A stretch of DNA of 64,000 bases from an actinobacterium acAMD-2 (GCA_000754455.1 JNSE01000031.1:37300-101299), one strand, 5' to 3'; shown: positions 9,219-18,013, counted from the stretch's first letter. The notes: generated by a model from the letters alone, not told the origin. Made by a program: numbers and translations.

Positions 9219-10163
9219 TTACTCCTTCAGCGCCAAACCCCACAGTTCAGCCACCTCAGCGGGCGTGGGCTTCCATTCATAAGCCGCAAGGTTGGCTTCC
9301 ACCTGCTCCACCGAGGTCGCTCCCGCGATCACCGAACTCACCGGGCGGGTCATGGCCAAAACTCCGAGAGCCAACTCGAGCAGGGTGCGACCGCGTTCGC
9401 CCGCCCACACACTCAACGCTTCGATGACATCGAGTTGTTCGGCCGTCACGGAAGCTTGCCGACCCTGGAGGCGACCATCCGTGGGCCAGGGTTGGTCGCG
9501 ACGAACCTTTCCGGTCAACAATCCGCTCGCTAACGGGAAGAAGGGCAAGACGCCCAAGCCGTATTCGATGGCGGTCGGAAGCAGTGCGTCCAAAGCTTCG
9601 GCCTTGAGTAACGAAAAATTATTTTGCGCGCTGATAAAGGGTGTGACATCAAGGTCCTTGCTCGCCTCACCAGCAGCACGGATCTGCTCAGCTGAGAATT
9701 GCGAGTTGCCGATGTAGCGCACTTTGCCTTCCACCACCAATTCGTGGAGAGCCAGGAGCGTTTCCTCAATCGGCGTGGAGGTATCAGGTGAATGCATTTG
9801 ATAGAGGTCGATGTAGTCAGTGCCGAGGCGCCGGAGTGATTGTTCGACCGCAAAGCGGATGTAGGTTCGCCCTCCGTACGCCCCAAGGGTGGGGTCGTAA
9901 CCCATGGGCATCGAGTCATGACCAAATTTCGTAGCGATAACTACATCCGAGCGACGCTTACCCAAGGCTCGGCCAAGAAACTCCTCGGACTTTCCACTGT
10001 CGCCGTACACATCAGCGGTGTCAAAGAAGGTAATCCCGCCCGCAAGAGCAGCATCCACTACCTCACGCGTTTTCTCTTCATCAATGCGCCAGCCAAAGTT
10101 ATTGCAACCCAAACCCAAACCGGAGATGAAGCACTGTGATTGCCCAAGATTGCGAGTTCTCAC
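9219..10163 (-). CDS. Aldo/keto reductase
   Basis: This is an NADPH-dependent oxidoreductase of the aldo/keto reductase superfamily, a TIM barrel of about 314 residues. The catalytic tetrad is recognisable: Asp and Tyr in FFDTADVYGDSG, Lys in VIATKFG and His in DLYQMHSP. The start is the GTG at 10163, because GAGGA lies seven bases upstream and the protein then begins at the first barrel strand (RTRNLGQS). The frame continues 25 codons upstream but overlaps the preceding gene there. The gene begins 10 bases after the stop of the short-chain dehydrogenase, so the two are probably co-transcribed behind guaA. The substrate is unknown. Confidence 0.92.
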   Translation of the reverse strand: MRTRNLGQSQCFISGLGLGCNNFGWRIDEEKTREVVDAALAGGITFFDTADVYGDSGKSEEFLGRALGKRRSDVVIATKFGHDSMPMGYDPTLGAYGGRTYIRFAVEQSLRRLGTDYIDLYQMHSPDTSTPIEETLLALHELVVEGKVRYIGNSQFSAEQIRAAGEASKDLDVTPFISAQNNFSLLKAEALDALLPTAIEYGLGVLPFFPLASGLLTGKVRRDQPWPTDGRLQGRQASVTAEQLDVIEALSVWAGERGRTLLELALGVLAMTRPVSSVIAGATSVEQVEANLAAYEWKPTPAEVAELWGLALKE

Positions 10164-10173
10164 GACGAAATCC

Positions 10174-10893
10174 TCACCATGGGATGACATCGCCGTTGTA
10201 ACGACGAAATGTTCCCGAGTCGGCCATCGTGAACCCACTGATCAAGGACCGCAAGCCGGCCACGCTCTCATCAACATCGACATCGCCGCCACCCAAGCCC
10301 ATGCGGGTACGCACATACCCGGGACACATGATCGCTACAACGATGTCGCGGTCCTGCAAGGTGCGAGCAACGATCGTCATCGCCTTATTCAGGGCGGCTT
10401 TGCTCGTGGTGTAGGCCATCGCTGGTCGATCGCTGCCACCAATGGAGCCAGCACCACTGGACAAGGTGACGATCATCTTTTTCTCACTGGCGGCAACGTT
10501 GTCTACTAGCGCCTCGGTGACGTTGATCGTCCCCAAGGTGTTAACGCGCAACACATCGGCCCACACATCAAGGTCAACCGTGCCAAAACGCTGCTTCTGG
10601 ATGTTTTCTACAAAGGGCAGGGGTCCGAATATCCCGGCATTGTTGATCAAGAGGTCAATGGGCTGGCCATTCAAGCGTTCGGCGAACGCTCGCACGCTTT
10701 CCGCTTCCCCGATTTCGAGCGGTTCGATCCGCAGGTTGGGGTGAGCCTCGACCACAGCTGCTAGCTCATCGGAAATTTCCATGCTGCGAACAGTGGCGAT
10801 GACATCCCAGCCATCAGCTAAATATTGACGGGCCAACTCAAGCCCAATACCGCGATTGGCGCCCGTCACACACATGACCGGATTACCGCTCAT
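10174..10893 (-). CDS. Short-chain dehydrogenase/reductase (SDR)
   Basis: This classical SDR of 239 residues has the nucleotide-binding TGANRGIG at about 10-17, the NNAG motif near 85, and the active-site pair in AYTTSKAAL (Tyr-x3-Lys), with the catalytic Ser just before it in LSSGAGS. The start is the ATG at 10893, two bases after the guaA stop, with GGGAG five bases upstream. It is therefore translated from the guaA message. The substrate cannot be predicted; close relatives act on small carbonyl compounds. It forms a pair with the aldo/keto reductase gene downstream. Confidence 0.92.
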   Translation of the reverse strand: MSGNPVMCVTGANRGIGLELARQYLADGWDVIATVRSMEISDELAAVVEAHPNLRIEPLEIGEAESVRAFAERLNGQPIDLLINNAGIFGPLPFVENIQKQRFGTVDLDVWADVLRVNTLGTINVTEALVDNVAASEKKMIVTLSSGAGSIGGSDRPAMAYTTSKAALNKAMTIVARTLQDRDIVVAIMCPGYVRTRMGLGGGDVDVDESVAGLRSLISGFTMADSGTFRRYNGDVIPW

Positions 10894-10895
10894 GA

Positions 10896-12470
10896 CTACT
10901 CCCATTCGATGGTGCCCGGTGGCTTACTGGTGATGTCCAAGGTCACACGATTAACGTCGCGCACTTCATTGGTGATTCGCGTGGAGATGCGCGCCAGCAC
11001 GTCATAAGGCAATCGCGACCAGTCCGCAGTCATGGCATCTTCACTCGAAACGGGACGCAAGACGATCGGGTGGCCGTAGGTGCGACCATCGCCCTGCACT
11101 CCGACGCTGCGAACGTCAGCCAACAACACCACAGGGCACTGCCAAATATCGCGATCTAAGTCAGCGGCGGTCAATTCCTCACGAGCAATCGCATCAGCTT
11201 CACGCAAGATCGCCAAACGATCTTCGGTGATAGACCCAATAATGCGAATCGCCAGTCCCGGTCCGGGGAACGGGTGACGCCAAACAATCTCCGGCGGAAG
11301 TCCTAACTCAAGACCCACGGCGCGGACTTCATCCTTGAACAAGGTGCGCAACGGCTCAACCAAGGAGAACTGCAAGTCATCAGGCAGGCCACCGACGTTG
11401 TGGTGACTCTTAATGTTGGCCGTTCCGCTACCGCCACCAGATTCCACGACATCTGGATAGAGCGTGCCTTGAACGAGGAATTCGACTTCCTCGCCCTGCT
11501 CGCCGGCCTCAGCGACGACTTCGCGAGCGGCTTGCTCAAAGACGCGGATGAACTCGCGACCAATGATCTTGCGCTTGGTTTCTGGGTCGCTCACATCGGC
11601 GAGGGCTTCAAGGAATCGATCCCGAGCATCAACAACTTTGAGTTTGATACCCGTTGCCGCCACATAGTCACGCTCGACTTGTTCGGCTTCACCCTTGCGC
11701 AACAAACCATGGTCAACAAATACGCATGTGAGTTGATCCCCCACCGCTTTGTGCACGATGGCAGCGGCAACCGCTGAATCCACGCCACCGCTGAGGCCAC
11801 AGACAACCGCCTTCGACCCCACTTGTTGCTTGATCAGCGCAACCTGGTCATCAATGACGTTGCTCATGGTCCAGTTCGGGGAAATTGCGGCGATGTTATA
11901 GAGGAAATGCTCCAGGATCGTTTGCCCTTGTTCGCTGTGCATGACTTCAGGGTGGAATTGCACTCCAGCCAAACGACGATCAAGGTTTTCAAAGGCCGCG
12001 ACCGGGGCGCCCTGGGTTGTCGCGGTTACGACGAATCCGTCGGGAGCGGTATGCACCGCATCGCCATGTGACATCCACACATTCAGCGAGGAACTCAACG
12101 AGTCAAAGAGGGCGGACTTTGGCTCGGTCACCGTCAGTGCCGTACCGCCGAACTCACTTAAGCCGGTTTGTGCGACGGTGCCGCCCAAAGCAGCAGCCAT
12201 GGTTTGGAAGCCGTAACAAATACCAAATATTGGGATACCTGCGGCAAAGACGTCGGCATCAATGGACGGTGCGCCTTCGGCATAAACACTGGCGGGACCA
12301 CCGGACAAAATCACAGCAGCCGGATTCATCGCGGCTAATTCGGCAGCCGAGATGGTGTGGGGAACGATCTGGGAAAAGACCTTCGCCTCTCGGACTCGAC
12401 GCGCAATCAGCTGCGCGTACTGCGCTCCAAAGTCAACAACAATGACGGTGGGCTGGTCTGACGAAGTCAC
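10896..12470 (-). CDS. guaA: GMP synthase (glutamine-hydrolysing)
   Basis: GuaA converts XMP to GMP with glutamine and ATP, the last step of guanine nucleotide synthesis. The N-terminal class I amidotransferase domain has its nucleophile Cys85 in GICYGF and the His/Glu pair in QFHPEV. The ATP-pyrophosphatase domain has the P-loop GLSGGVDSA near 225. The C-terminal dimerisation domain ends in TIEWE as in relatives. The 524-residue length is normal. guaB lies 54 bases upstream on the same strand. The stop is two bases before the SDR start, so the operon probably extends into the two oxidoreductase genes. Confidence 0.98.
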   Translation of the reverse strand: MTSSDQPTVIVVDFGAQYAQLIARRVREAKVFSQIVPHTISAAELAAMNPAAVILSGGPASVYAEGAPSIDADVFAAGIPIFGICYGFQTMAAALGGTVAQTGLSEFGGTALTVTEPKSALFDSLSSSLNVWMSHGDAVHTAPDGFVVTATTQGAPVAAFENLDRRLAGVQFHPEVMHSEQGQTILEHFLYNIAAISPNWTMSNVIDDQVALIKQQVGSKAVVCGLSGGVDSAVAAAIVHKAVGDQLTCVFVDHGLLRKGEAEQVERDYVAATGIKLKVVDARDRFLEALADVSDPETKRKIIGREFIRVFEQAAREVVAEAGEQGEEVEFLVQGTLYPDVVESGGGSGTANIKSHHNVGGLPDDLQFSLVEPLRTLFKDEVRAVGLELGLPPEIVWRHPFPGPGLAIRIIGSITEDRLAILREADAIAREELTAADLDRDIWQCPVVLLADVRSVGVQGDGRTYGHPIVLRPVSSEDAMTADWSRLPYDVLARISTRITNEVRDVNRVTLDITSKPPGTIEWE

Positions 12471-12524
12471 GACACCGATCCTAGAGTTTGGCCAAATCCG
12501 ACGAGCACATACGTCTGAGAAAAA

Positions 12525-14033
12525 TCAGTTGCCTTGGTAGTTCGGGGCTTCGACTGTCATTTGGACATCGTGTGGGTGACTCTCACGAAGCCCAGCGGCT
12601 GTAATGCGAACAAAACGTCCCCGGTCTTGCAATTCAGGGATGGTGGATGTTCCGGCATAGCCCATGGATGCACGCAAGCCGCCCACCAATTGGTGAGCAA
12701 CAGCAGCCAGTGGTCCTCGATAAGGAACTTGACCTTCAACGCCTTCGGGAACGAGCTTGTCTTCACTCAACACATCGTCTTGGAAGTAACGGTCCTTGCT
12801 GTATGAGCGTCGAGTGCCACGCGACTGCATGGCTCCCAGCGAGCCCATGCCACGGTAGGACTTGAACTGCTTGCCGTTAATAAAGATCAAATCGCCAGGG
12901 GTTTCATCGCAACCGGCGAGCAAGCTCCCCAACATCACGGTGTCAGCGCCAGCGACCAATGCCTTCGCAATGTCGCCGCTGTATTGCAAGCCACCATCAC
13001 CGATGACGGGAACGCCAGCGGCACGAGCGGCCAAGGAGGCTTCGTAAATAGCGGTGACCTGTGGCACGCCAACTCCAGCCACCACACGAGTGGTGCAGAT
13101 CGAACCAGGTCCCACGCCGACCTTGATGCCATCAGCACCAGCGTCGATCAGGGCTTGGGCACCAGCCCGGGTGGCGATGTTTCCACCAACAACGTCTACA
13201 GCAGTGTCGCGCTTGAGACGAGCGACCATATCCAGCACGTCTTTGTTGTGGCCGTGGGCGGTGTCAACGACGATGAAGTCAACGGCTGCATCAATCAAGG
13301 TGCGTGCTCGCTTGTAGGCATCTTCGCCGACACCAACAGCTGCACCAACGACCAGGCGTCCGGCTGAATCCTTCGTCGCCAAGGGGTACTTGTCAGACTT
13401 TTCAAAGTCCTTGACCGTAATCAAACCGCGCAATCGTCCGGCATCATCGACCAGCGGAAGCTTTTCAATCTTGTTCAGTGCGAGCAGACCCATCGCGTCA
13501 TCGCCAGAGATTCCCACTGGACCAGTGACCAGTGGCATCGGCGTCATGACATCGCGCACACTGCGAGACATATCAGTTTCAAAGCGTATGTCGCGGTTCG
13601 TCACGATGCCCAGGAGCAATCCTGATTCATCGATGACCGGTACACCGCTGATTCGGTAGCGGCCACACAATTCGTCAACATCAGCCAAGGTGTCATTTGG
13701 GCCACAGGTCACTGGATTGGTCACCATGCCGGCTTCGGAACGCTTGACCAAGTCCACTTGGGCCGTCTGGTCTTCAATGGAGAGGTTGCGGTGCAGAACG
13801 CCGACGCCGCCTTGGCGCGCCATCGCGATGGCCAAACGCGCTTCCGTCACGGTGTCCATGGCCGAAGAAACCAACGGGATCTTGACCGAAATATTGCGGG
13901 TCAGGCGTGAAGTGGTGTCCACTTCGCTGGGAACTACATCGGATGCACCAGGCAGCAACAAGACGTCGTCATAGGTCAAACCAAGGAATGCAAACTTTTC
14001 AGGCAGGCCATCCGACGCAGTTACTGGGTTCAA
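12525..14033 (-). CDS. guaB: IMP dehydrogenase
   Basis: GuaB oxidises IMP to XMP with NAD+, the committed step to GMP. The barrel is interrupted by two CBS domains at about 100-215. The catalytic loop is GPGSICTTR, with its Cys near 313, and the flap and substrate-binding segments (GDGGLQYSGD, GSLLAGCDETPG) follow. I set the start at the TTG at 14033, because GAGGA lies nine bases upstream and the protein then starts just before GLPEKFAFLGLTYDD, as in actinobacterial orthologues; another in-frame TTG lies at 14060. That gives 502 residues. It is followed by guaA and preceded by bldM, an order shared with Streptomyces. Confidence 0.96.
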   Translation of the reverse strand: MNPVTASDGLPEKFAFLGLTYDDVLLLPGASDVVPSEVDTTSRLTRNISVKIPLVSSAMDTVTEARLAIAMARQGGVGVLHRNLSIEDQTAQVDLVKRSEAGMVTNPVTCGPNDTLADVDELCGRYRISGVPVIDESGLLLGIVTNRDIRFETDMSRSVRDVMTPMPLVTGPVGISGDDAMGLLALNKIEKLPLVDDAGRLRGLITVKDFEKSDKYPLATKDSAGRLVVGAAVGVGEDAYKRARTLIDAAVDFIVVDTAHGHNKDVLDMVARLKRDTAVDVVGGNIATRAGAQALIDAGADGIKVGVGPGSICTTRVVAGVGVPQVTAIYEASLAARAAGVPVIGDGGLQYSGDIAKALVAGADTVMLGSLLAGCDETPGDLIFINGKQFKSYRGMGSLGAMQSRGTRRSYSKDRYFQDDVLSEDKLVPEGVEGQVPYRGPLAAVAHQLVGGLRASMGYAGTSTIPELQDRGRFVRITAAGLRESHPHDVQMTVEAPNYQGN

Positions 14034-14076
14034 GTCGCACCATCCTCGTCGGGGATTCAATGCTTAATGCTACCTG

Positions 14077-14688
14077 CTAGCTGACGTAGCCCCACCGGTA
14101 GCCCAAGGCAGCAGCCTGTGCGCGATCAGCTGCACCGATTTTGCGGAACAACCGTCGAGCGTGGGTCTTGACCGTGTCTTCAGACAAGAACAACTCCTTG
14201 CCGATCTCTCCATTGCTGCGACCCCGGCTCATGCCTTCAAGAACTTGAAGCTCGCGTTCGGTTAAAGCTGGCGGCTCGCCGACGAGAAGTTCGCGGGGGC
14301 GACGCTGAGCTGAACCCCAAGCAGCCGACTCCAGGGCAAAGGAAACCGTGCTGGTGATTTCTTCGCGAGTTGCGTCCTTCGTAAGAAATCCTCGAGCTCC
14401 TGTGGCAATCGCGCGCGAGACAGCATCACGATCTTGCGCAACAGTGACCATCACGATGACCGCTTCCGGGTGCCGCATGACCAAGCGACGGGCAGCTTCG
14501 ATGCCGCCAATGCCAGGCATCCGCACATCCATCAACACCAAGTTGGGCTGCTCAACAGGCCAACGGTCCAAGACCTCTTCACCGCTCACCGCAACATCTA
14601 CGCGCTGGACGCCAGGAACCAGAGCAACGTTTCGACGCAATGTTTCACGCGACATGGCAGCGTCGTCACACACGAGAACCGTGGCCAT
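14077..14688 (-). CDS. bldM: BldM-type response regulator (LuxR/NarL family)
   Basis: This 203-residue regulator has a receiver domain (1-120) and a C-terminal LuxR-type helix-turn-helix (about 142-200). The receiver keeps the acidic pair Asp8-Asp9, the phosphoacceptor position Asp54 (LVLMDVRMPG), Thr82 and Lys104. The output segment GMSRGRSNGEIG followed by LFLSEDTVKTHARRLF is nearly the same as in Streptomyces BldM, and the gene also sits beside guaB and near whiD as there. Streptomyces BldM activates sporulation genes as a homodimer or with WhiI, without needing phosphorylation. Here the regulon is unknown. The start is the ATG at 14688; 21 in-frame codons upstream are not family-like. Confidence 0.88.
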   Translation of the reverse strand: MATVLVCDDAAMSRETLRRNVALVPGVQRVDVAVSGEEVLDRWPVEQPNLVLMDVRMPGIGGIEAARRLVMRHPEAVIVMVTVAQDRDAVSRAIATGARGFLTKDATREEITSTVSFALESAAWGSAQRRPRELLVGEPPALTERELQVLEGMSRGRSNGEIGKELFLSEDTVKTHARRLFRKIGAADRAQAAALGYRWGYVS

Positions 14689-14766
14689 GGACAACCTGCC
14701 TTTCCGCAGACATGAAGTGAATAGGTACTCACCATGTATCGGCAGGGTCATCAGGGTTCTTGAATA

Positions 14767-14781
14767 CGGCCCGATGGGCCG
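14767..14781 (-). terminator. Short GC hairpin after the MerR-type gene
   Basis: CGGCCC (14767-14772) and GGGCCG (14776-14781) can pair across a three-base loop. The site lies 28 bases past the stop of the MerR-type gene and upstream of bldM on the same strand. A T-containing but not T-rich stretch follows. It may be a weak terminator separating the two genes. Confidence 0.35.
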
Positions 14782-14808
14782 AGGCGAGGGTGCGAAAGGC
14801 CGGTCAGG

Positions 14809-15816
14809 CTAAATAAAGCCTCGAGCCGCATTGGACAGGCGGGTCACAGCCTCGGTGAGGTCGCGGGTCAAGACCGCGCCGTCTGGCAGGGCGCCCGGCC
14901 AGCCAGGCCCACCCAGGACCACTGAAGGTGCGGACTTCATCTTGCGCAGCGCGTGAACGTCGAGATAGTCGCCGGTAATCCGGTCGTGCGCCCACACCAT
15001 GACCGCGGGCGAGCCCGAGCGGGCCACCGCAGACACCAAGGCGTCAAGGGGGACTCGGGCACCTAGCATTCTGCTGGCCACCCCCCGCTCAGCCAAGCCG
15101 GCCGCGACTGCGTGAAGCGGAAGGGTATGCAGCTCATCGGGAGCTGCAGCCAAGATGATGGGTCGTGAACCAAAAGGTTCGACCAAGCTCTCGGCAACTT
15201 CACGAAGAGCACCAACCACCCCTTCGGACAAGATGTGCTCGATTTCAATGCCTTGACCCGTGGATAGAAAGCGCTCACCCACGCCAACCAAAACGGGAGA
15301 GATGATGTTGTCCCACGTCCATACGGTGCCACGCGTGTTCAAGGACTCTTTCAGAATGCGTCGAACCGCGGGGGAATCAAGCGCTAACGCTGCGCGCGAG
15401 AGTCCGCGTGCTTGAGCTGCGCCACCGTGAATGGGAACGACTTGTCCGCCACCGGCTCGACCACGCTCGGTGGGTGCTGCCACGCCGCGATCAGGCTCAA
15501 CGCTTTCTCGGGCCAAACCAGCATCGGCTTCCAACGCTGCTCTGGCCGCATCAGCAGGCGAACAACCGTCAAAGACCAGGGCCCGCATGATTTCCAGGCG
15601 CATGAGGTCTTCCACGCTGTAGCGGCGGTGTGCCCCCGCGCTGTGCCCACTGGGGCCGATGCCATAGCGGCGATCCCAGGTGCGAAGCGTGGCAGGCGCC
15701 ACGCCCAAGCGACGCGCCACAGCGGCCACCGTCAGACCCACGTCGGGGGTTACCGGGACCTCAAAGGGGGCCGAAGAGTCGCTCACAACGCCTATTTTGG
15801 GGGGTTGTGGCCACAT
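14809..15816 (-). CDS. MerR-family regulator with B12-binding-like sensory domain
   Basis: Residues about 26-95 form a MerR-type winged helix (VAAVARRLGVAPATLRTWDRRYG, written here in two parts: VAAVARRLGV then APATLRTWDRRYG). After a low-complexity linker, residues about 140-330 resemble the four-helix bundle plus Rossmann cobalamin domain of CarH/LitR light sensors. The bundle has F183-x9-E193-H194, where CarH has W-x9-EH. The Rossmann part has E228-x-H230, matching the E/D-x-H that supplies the lower cobalt ligand, but Pro replaces the usual Gly two residues later. Whether it still binds B12 is open. It is divergent from whiD, so control of whiD is likely. The start is the ATG at 15816; a GTG ten codons in is also possible. 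Confidence 0.8.
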   Translation of the reverse strand: MWPQPPKIGVVSDSSAPFEVPVTPDVGLTVAAVARRLGVAPATLRTWDRRYGIGPSGHSAGAHRRYSVEDLMRLEIMRALVFDGCSPADAARAALEADAGLARESVEPDRGVAAPTERGRAGGGQVVPIHGGAAQARGLSRAALALDSPAVRRILKESLNTRGTVWTWDNIISPVLVGVGERFLSTGQGIEIEHILSEGVVGALREVAESLVEPFGSRPIILAAAPDELHTLPLHAVAAGLAERGVASRMLGARVPLDALVSAVARSGSPAVMVWAHDRITGDYLDVHALRKMKSAPSVVLGGPGWPGALPDGAVLTRDLTEAVTRLSNAARGFI

Positions 15817-15874
15817 CCGCCACTCAGGAGCCCCCGTTTCCCGAAATTAGTCAAAACTTTTTCGTCTGAACAAC

Positions 15875-15903
15875 TTGACCAACTGTTGAAACGATATTAT
15901 GTT
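15875..15903 (+). promoter_or_regulatory. Candidate promoter of whiD
   Basis: TTGACC (15875-15880) and TATGTT (15898-15903) are spaced by 17 bases, a good fit to the main sigma factor consensus, about 50 bases before the whiD start. The region is shared with the divergent MerR-type gene, so that regulator could act here. Confidence 0.5.
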
Positions 15904-15955
15904 TCTACCAACAGCAACACCGCAAGCAGGAATAACCGTCCTTTGGAGGAATGCA

Positions 15956-16270
15956 ATGGCAGATATCTCTCGGCTCCCTGGCCCGAACGCTGACCTGTGG
16001 GATTGGCAACTCGAAGGCGCCTGCCGTGATGTAGACACCGAGGCCTTCTTTCACCCCGAAGGTGAGCGTGGCTCCGCTCGCTCACGCCGTGAACTTGCCG
16101 CCAAGGCCATCTGTGCCACATGCCCCGTCATTGCGTCATGCGCCTCGCATGCACTCGCCGTTCGCGAACCGTACGGCGTCTGGGGCGGCATGAGCGAAGA
16201 CGACCGCTTGGCGATCATCGAAGCTGGCAAGGCGCTACGACCAGGAGCCACTCCCGCATTTGCTTCCTAG
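15956..16270 (+). CDS. whiD: WhiB-family [4Fe-4S] regulator, WhiD/WhiB3 type
   Basis: This is a 104-residue WhiB-like iron-sulphur protein that acts with the main sigma factor. The four cluster ligands are Cys23, Cys53, Cys56 and Cys62 (C-x29-C-x2-C-x5-C), followed by the GVWGG turn at 74-78 and a short basic tail. The LPGPNADLWDWQL start, FFHPEGERG and SHALAVREPYGVWGG closely match mycobacterial WhiB3 and Streptomyces WhiD, which also lie near groESL and guaB. The start is the ATG at 15956, with GGAGGA six bases upstream; the frame is open 19 codons further but without family match. WhiB3 and WhiD respond to redox and NO; that role here is inferred. Confidence 0.94.
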   Translation: MADISRLPGPNADLWDWQLEGACRDVDTEAFFHPEGERGSARSRRELAAKAICATCPVIASCASHALAVREPYGVWGGMSEDDRLAIIEAGKALRPGATPAFAS

Positions 16271-16307
16271 TCTTTTGCTTCACCGCACCACCCCCTCAGA
16301 AGAACTG

Positions 16308-16339
16308 ACAAAGCCCGCTACACAAGTAGCGGGCTTTGT
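16308..16339. terminator. Strong bidirectional terminator between whiD and groEL
   Basis: A perfect 13-bp stem (16308-16320 with 16327-16339; core AAGCCCGCTA/TAGCGGGCTT) closes a six-base loop CACAAG. It lies 38 bases after the whiD stop and 12 bases after the groEL stop, and A/T-rich ends flank it on both strands. It is a typical shared terminator for convergent genes. Confidence 0.85.
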
Positions 16340-16350
16340 TATGTGAAGGG

Positions 16351-17979
16351 TTAGTGTGCGTGACCACCGGGGCCATGGCTGTGACCATGTCCACTGTGTG
16401 CATCGCCTTCTTCTTCAGCTGGCTTGTCGACCACAAGTGCTTCCGTGGTGAGCAACAACCCAGCAATCGAGCCAGCGTTTTGCAACGCCGAGCGCGTGAC
16501 CTTGACGGGGTCGATCACACCTTGAGCCATCAGGTCGCCGTACTCGCCAGTGGCAGCGTTGAAGCCTTGGCCACCAGAGCGGACCTGGGCCACGATGACG
16601 TGACCTTGTTCGCCAGCGTTTTCAGCGATCCAGCGCAACGGGGCATCTAGCGATCGCTTAACGATCTGAGCACCAATGAGTTCATCACCGGTCAGATCGA
16701 GGTCATCAACCGCGGCTGCAGCCAAGACCAGGGCGGTGCCTCCACCAGGAACGATGCCTTCCTCAATCGCGGCACGGGTGGCCGAGATGGCATCTTCTAG
16801 GCGGTGCTTGCGCTCCTTGAGCTCAACTTCCGTGGCCGCGCCGACCTTGATGACGACAACACCACCAGCCAACTTGGCCAAACGCTCTTGCAACTTCTCG
16901 CGGTCCCAGTCACTGTCGGTGCGCTCGATCTCGGCACGAATCTGCCCCACGCGATCTTGCACCGCGCTGCTCTCGCCACCACCATCAACGATTGTGGTGT
17001 CGTCCTTCGTCACGACAACGCGACGAGCCGTACCCAGAACTTCTAGGCCGACCTGATCAAGCTTGAGGCCAACTTCGGCTGACACGACTTCGGCGCCAGT
17101 CAAGATCGCGATGTCTTGCAACATGGCCTTACGACGGTCACCAAAACCAGGAGCCTTAACAGCAACTGCATTGAACAGCCCGCGGATCTTGTTCACGACC
17201 AGCGTGGACAACGCTTCACCATCAATGTCTTCGGCGATGATCAACAGCGGCTTACCCGACTGAGCAACCTTTTCGACAACGGGAAGCAGCTCAGCGATCG
17301 CGGAGATCTTGCCGTTAACCAACAAGATGTAACCGTCATCGACAACGGCTTCCATGCGCTCTGCATCGGTGACGAAGTAAGGCGAGATGTAACCCTTGTC
17401 GAACTGCATACCTTCCGCAAATTCGAGTTCCACACCAAAGGTGTTGGATTCGTCGACCGTGATGACGCCTTCTTTGCCGACCTTGTCCATGGCCTCAGCG
17501 ATGGTGTTACCGATCTCGGCATCCTGGGCTGACAACGTGGCAACCTGGGCGACTTCGTCACGACCACTGACGGGTCGGGCTAGTTCGAGCAGGCGAGCAC
17601 TGACGGCTTCGACGGCCTTGTCCATGCCGCGCTTGAGCGGAGTGGGCTGGGCGCCGGCTGCCACATTGCGGAGGCCTTCGCGGACGAGTTCCTGAGCCAA
17701 AACGGTGGCGGTGGTAGTTCCATCACCGGCGACGTCATTGGTCTTGGTGGCGACTTCTTTGACCAACTGGGCGCCGAGGTTCTCAAACGGGTCGTCGAGT
17801 TCAATTTCGCGAGCGATGGTGACACCGTCATTGGTAATCGTGGGCGCACCCCACTTCTTGTCCAGGACAACGTTGCGACCCTTCGGGCCAAGCGTGACCT
17901 TGACGGCATCAGCGAGCTTGTTGACACCGCGCTCGAGCGAGCGACGAGCGTGCTCATCAAATTCCAAAATCTTTGCCAT
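16351..17979 (-). CDS. groEL: Chaperonin GroEL with histidine-rich C-terminus
   Basis: This is the 542-residue 60-kDa chaperonin that folds proteins in an ATP-driven ring with GroES. The ATP-site segments TLGPKGRNV (about 30) and GDGTTTATVLA (about 86) and the GGGTAL segment near 413 are intact. The C-terminus is a His/Gly tail (HSGHGHSHGPGGHAH) instead of the Gly-Gly-Met repeat tail of ordinary GroEL; the same tail type marks GroEL1 of mycobacteria, encoded behind groES. It lies 108 bases downstream of groES and shares its CIRCE-controlled promoter. A second groEL with a GGM tail may exist elsewhere in the genome. Confidence 0.97.
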   Translation of the reverse strand: MAKILEFDEHARRSLERGVNKLADAVKVTLGPKGRNVVLDKKWGAPTITNDGVTIAREIELDDPFENLGAQLVKEVATKTNDVAGDGTTTATVLAQELVREGLRNVAAGAQPTPLKRGMDKAVEAVSARLLELARPVSGRDEVAQVATLSAQDAEIGNTIAEAMDKVGKEGVITVDESNTFGVELEFAEGMQFDKGYISPYFVTDAERMEAVVDDGYILLVNGKISAIAELLPVVEKVAQSGKPLLIIAEDIDGEALSTLVVNKIRGLFNAVAVKAPGFGDRRKAMLQDIAILTGAEVVSAEVGLKLDQVGLEVLGTARRVVVTKDDTTIVDGGGESSAVQDRVGQIRAEIERTDSDWDREKLQERLAKLAGGVVVIKVGAATEVELKERKHRLEDAISATRAAIEEGIVPGGGTALVLAAAAVDDLDLTGDELIGAQIVKRSLDAPLRWIAENAGEQGHVIVAQVRSGGQGFNAATGEYGDLMAQGVIDPVKVTRSALQNAGSIAGLLLTTEALVVDKPAEEEGDAHSGHGHSHGPGGHAH

Positions 17980-18013
17980 GGGGACCTCTCCGTTGTATTG
18001 CCCTAACGCAGAC

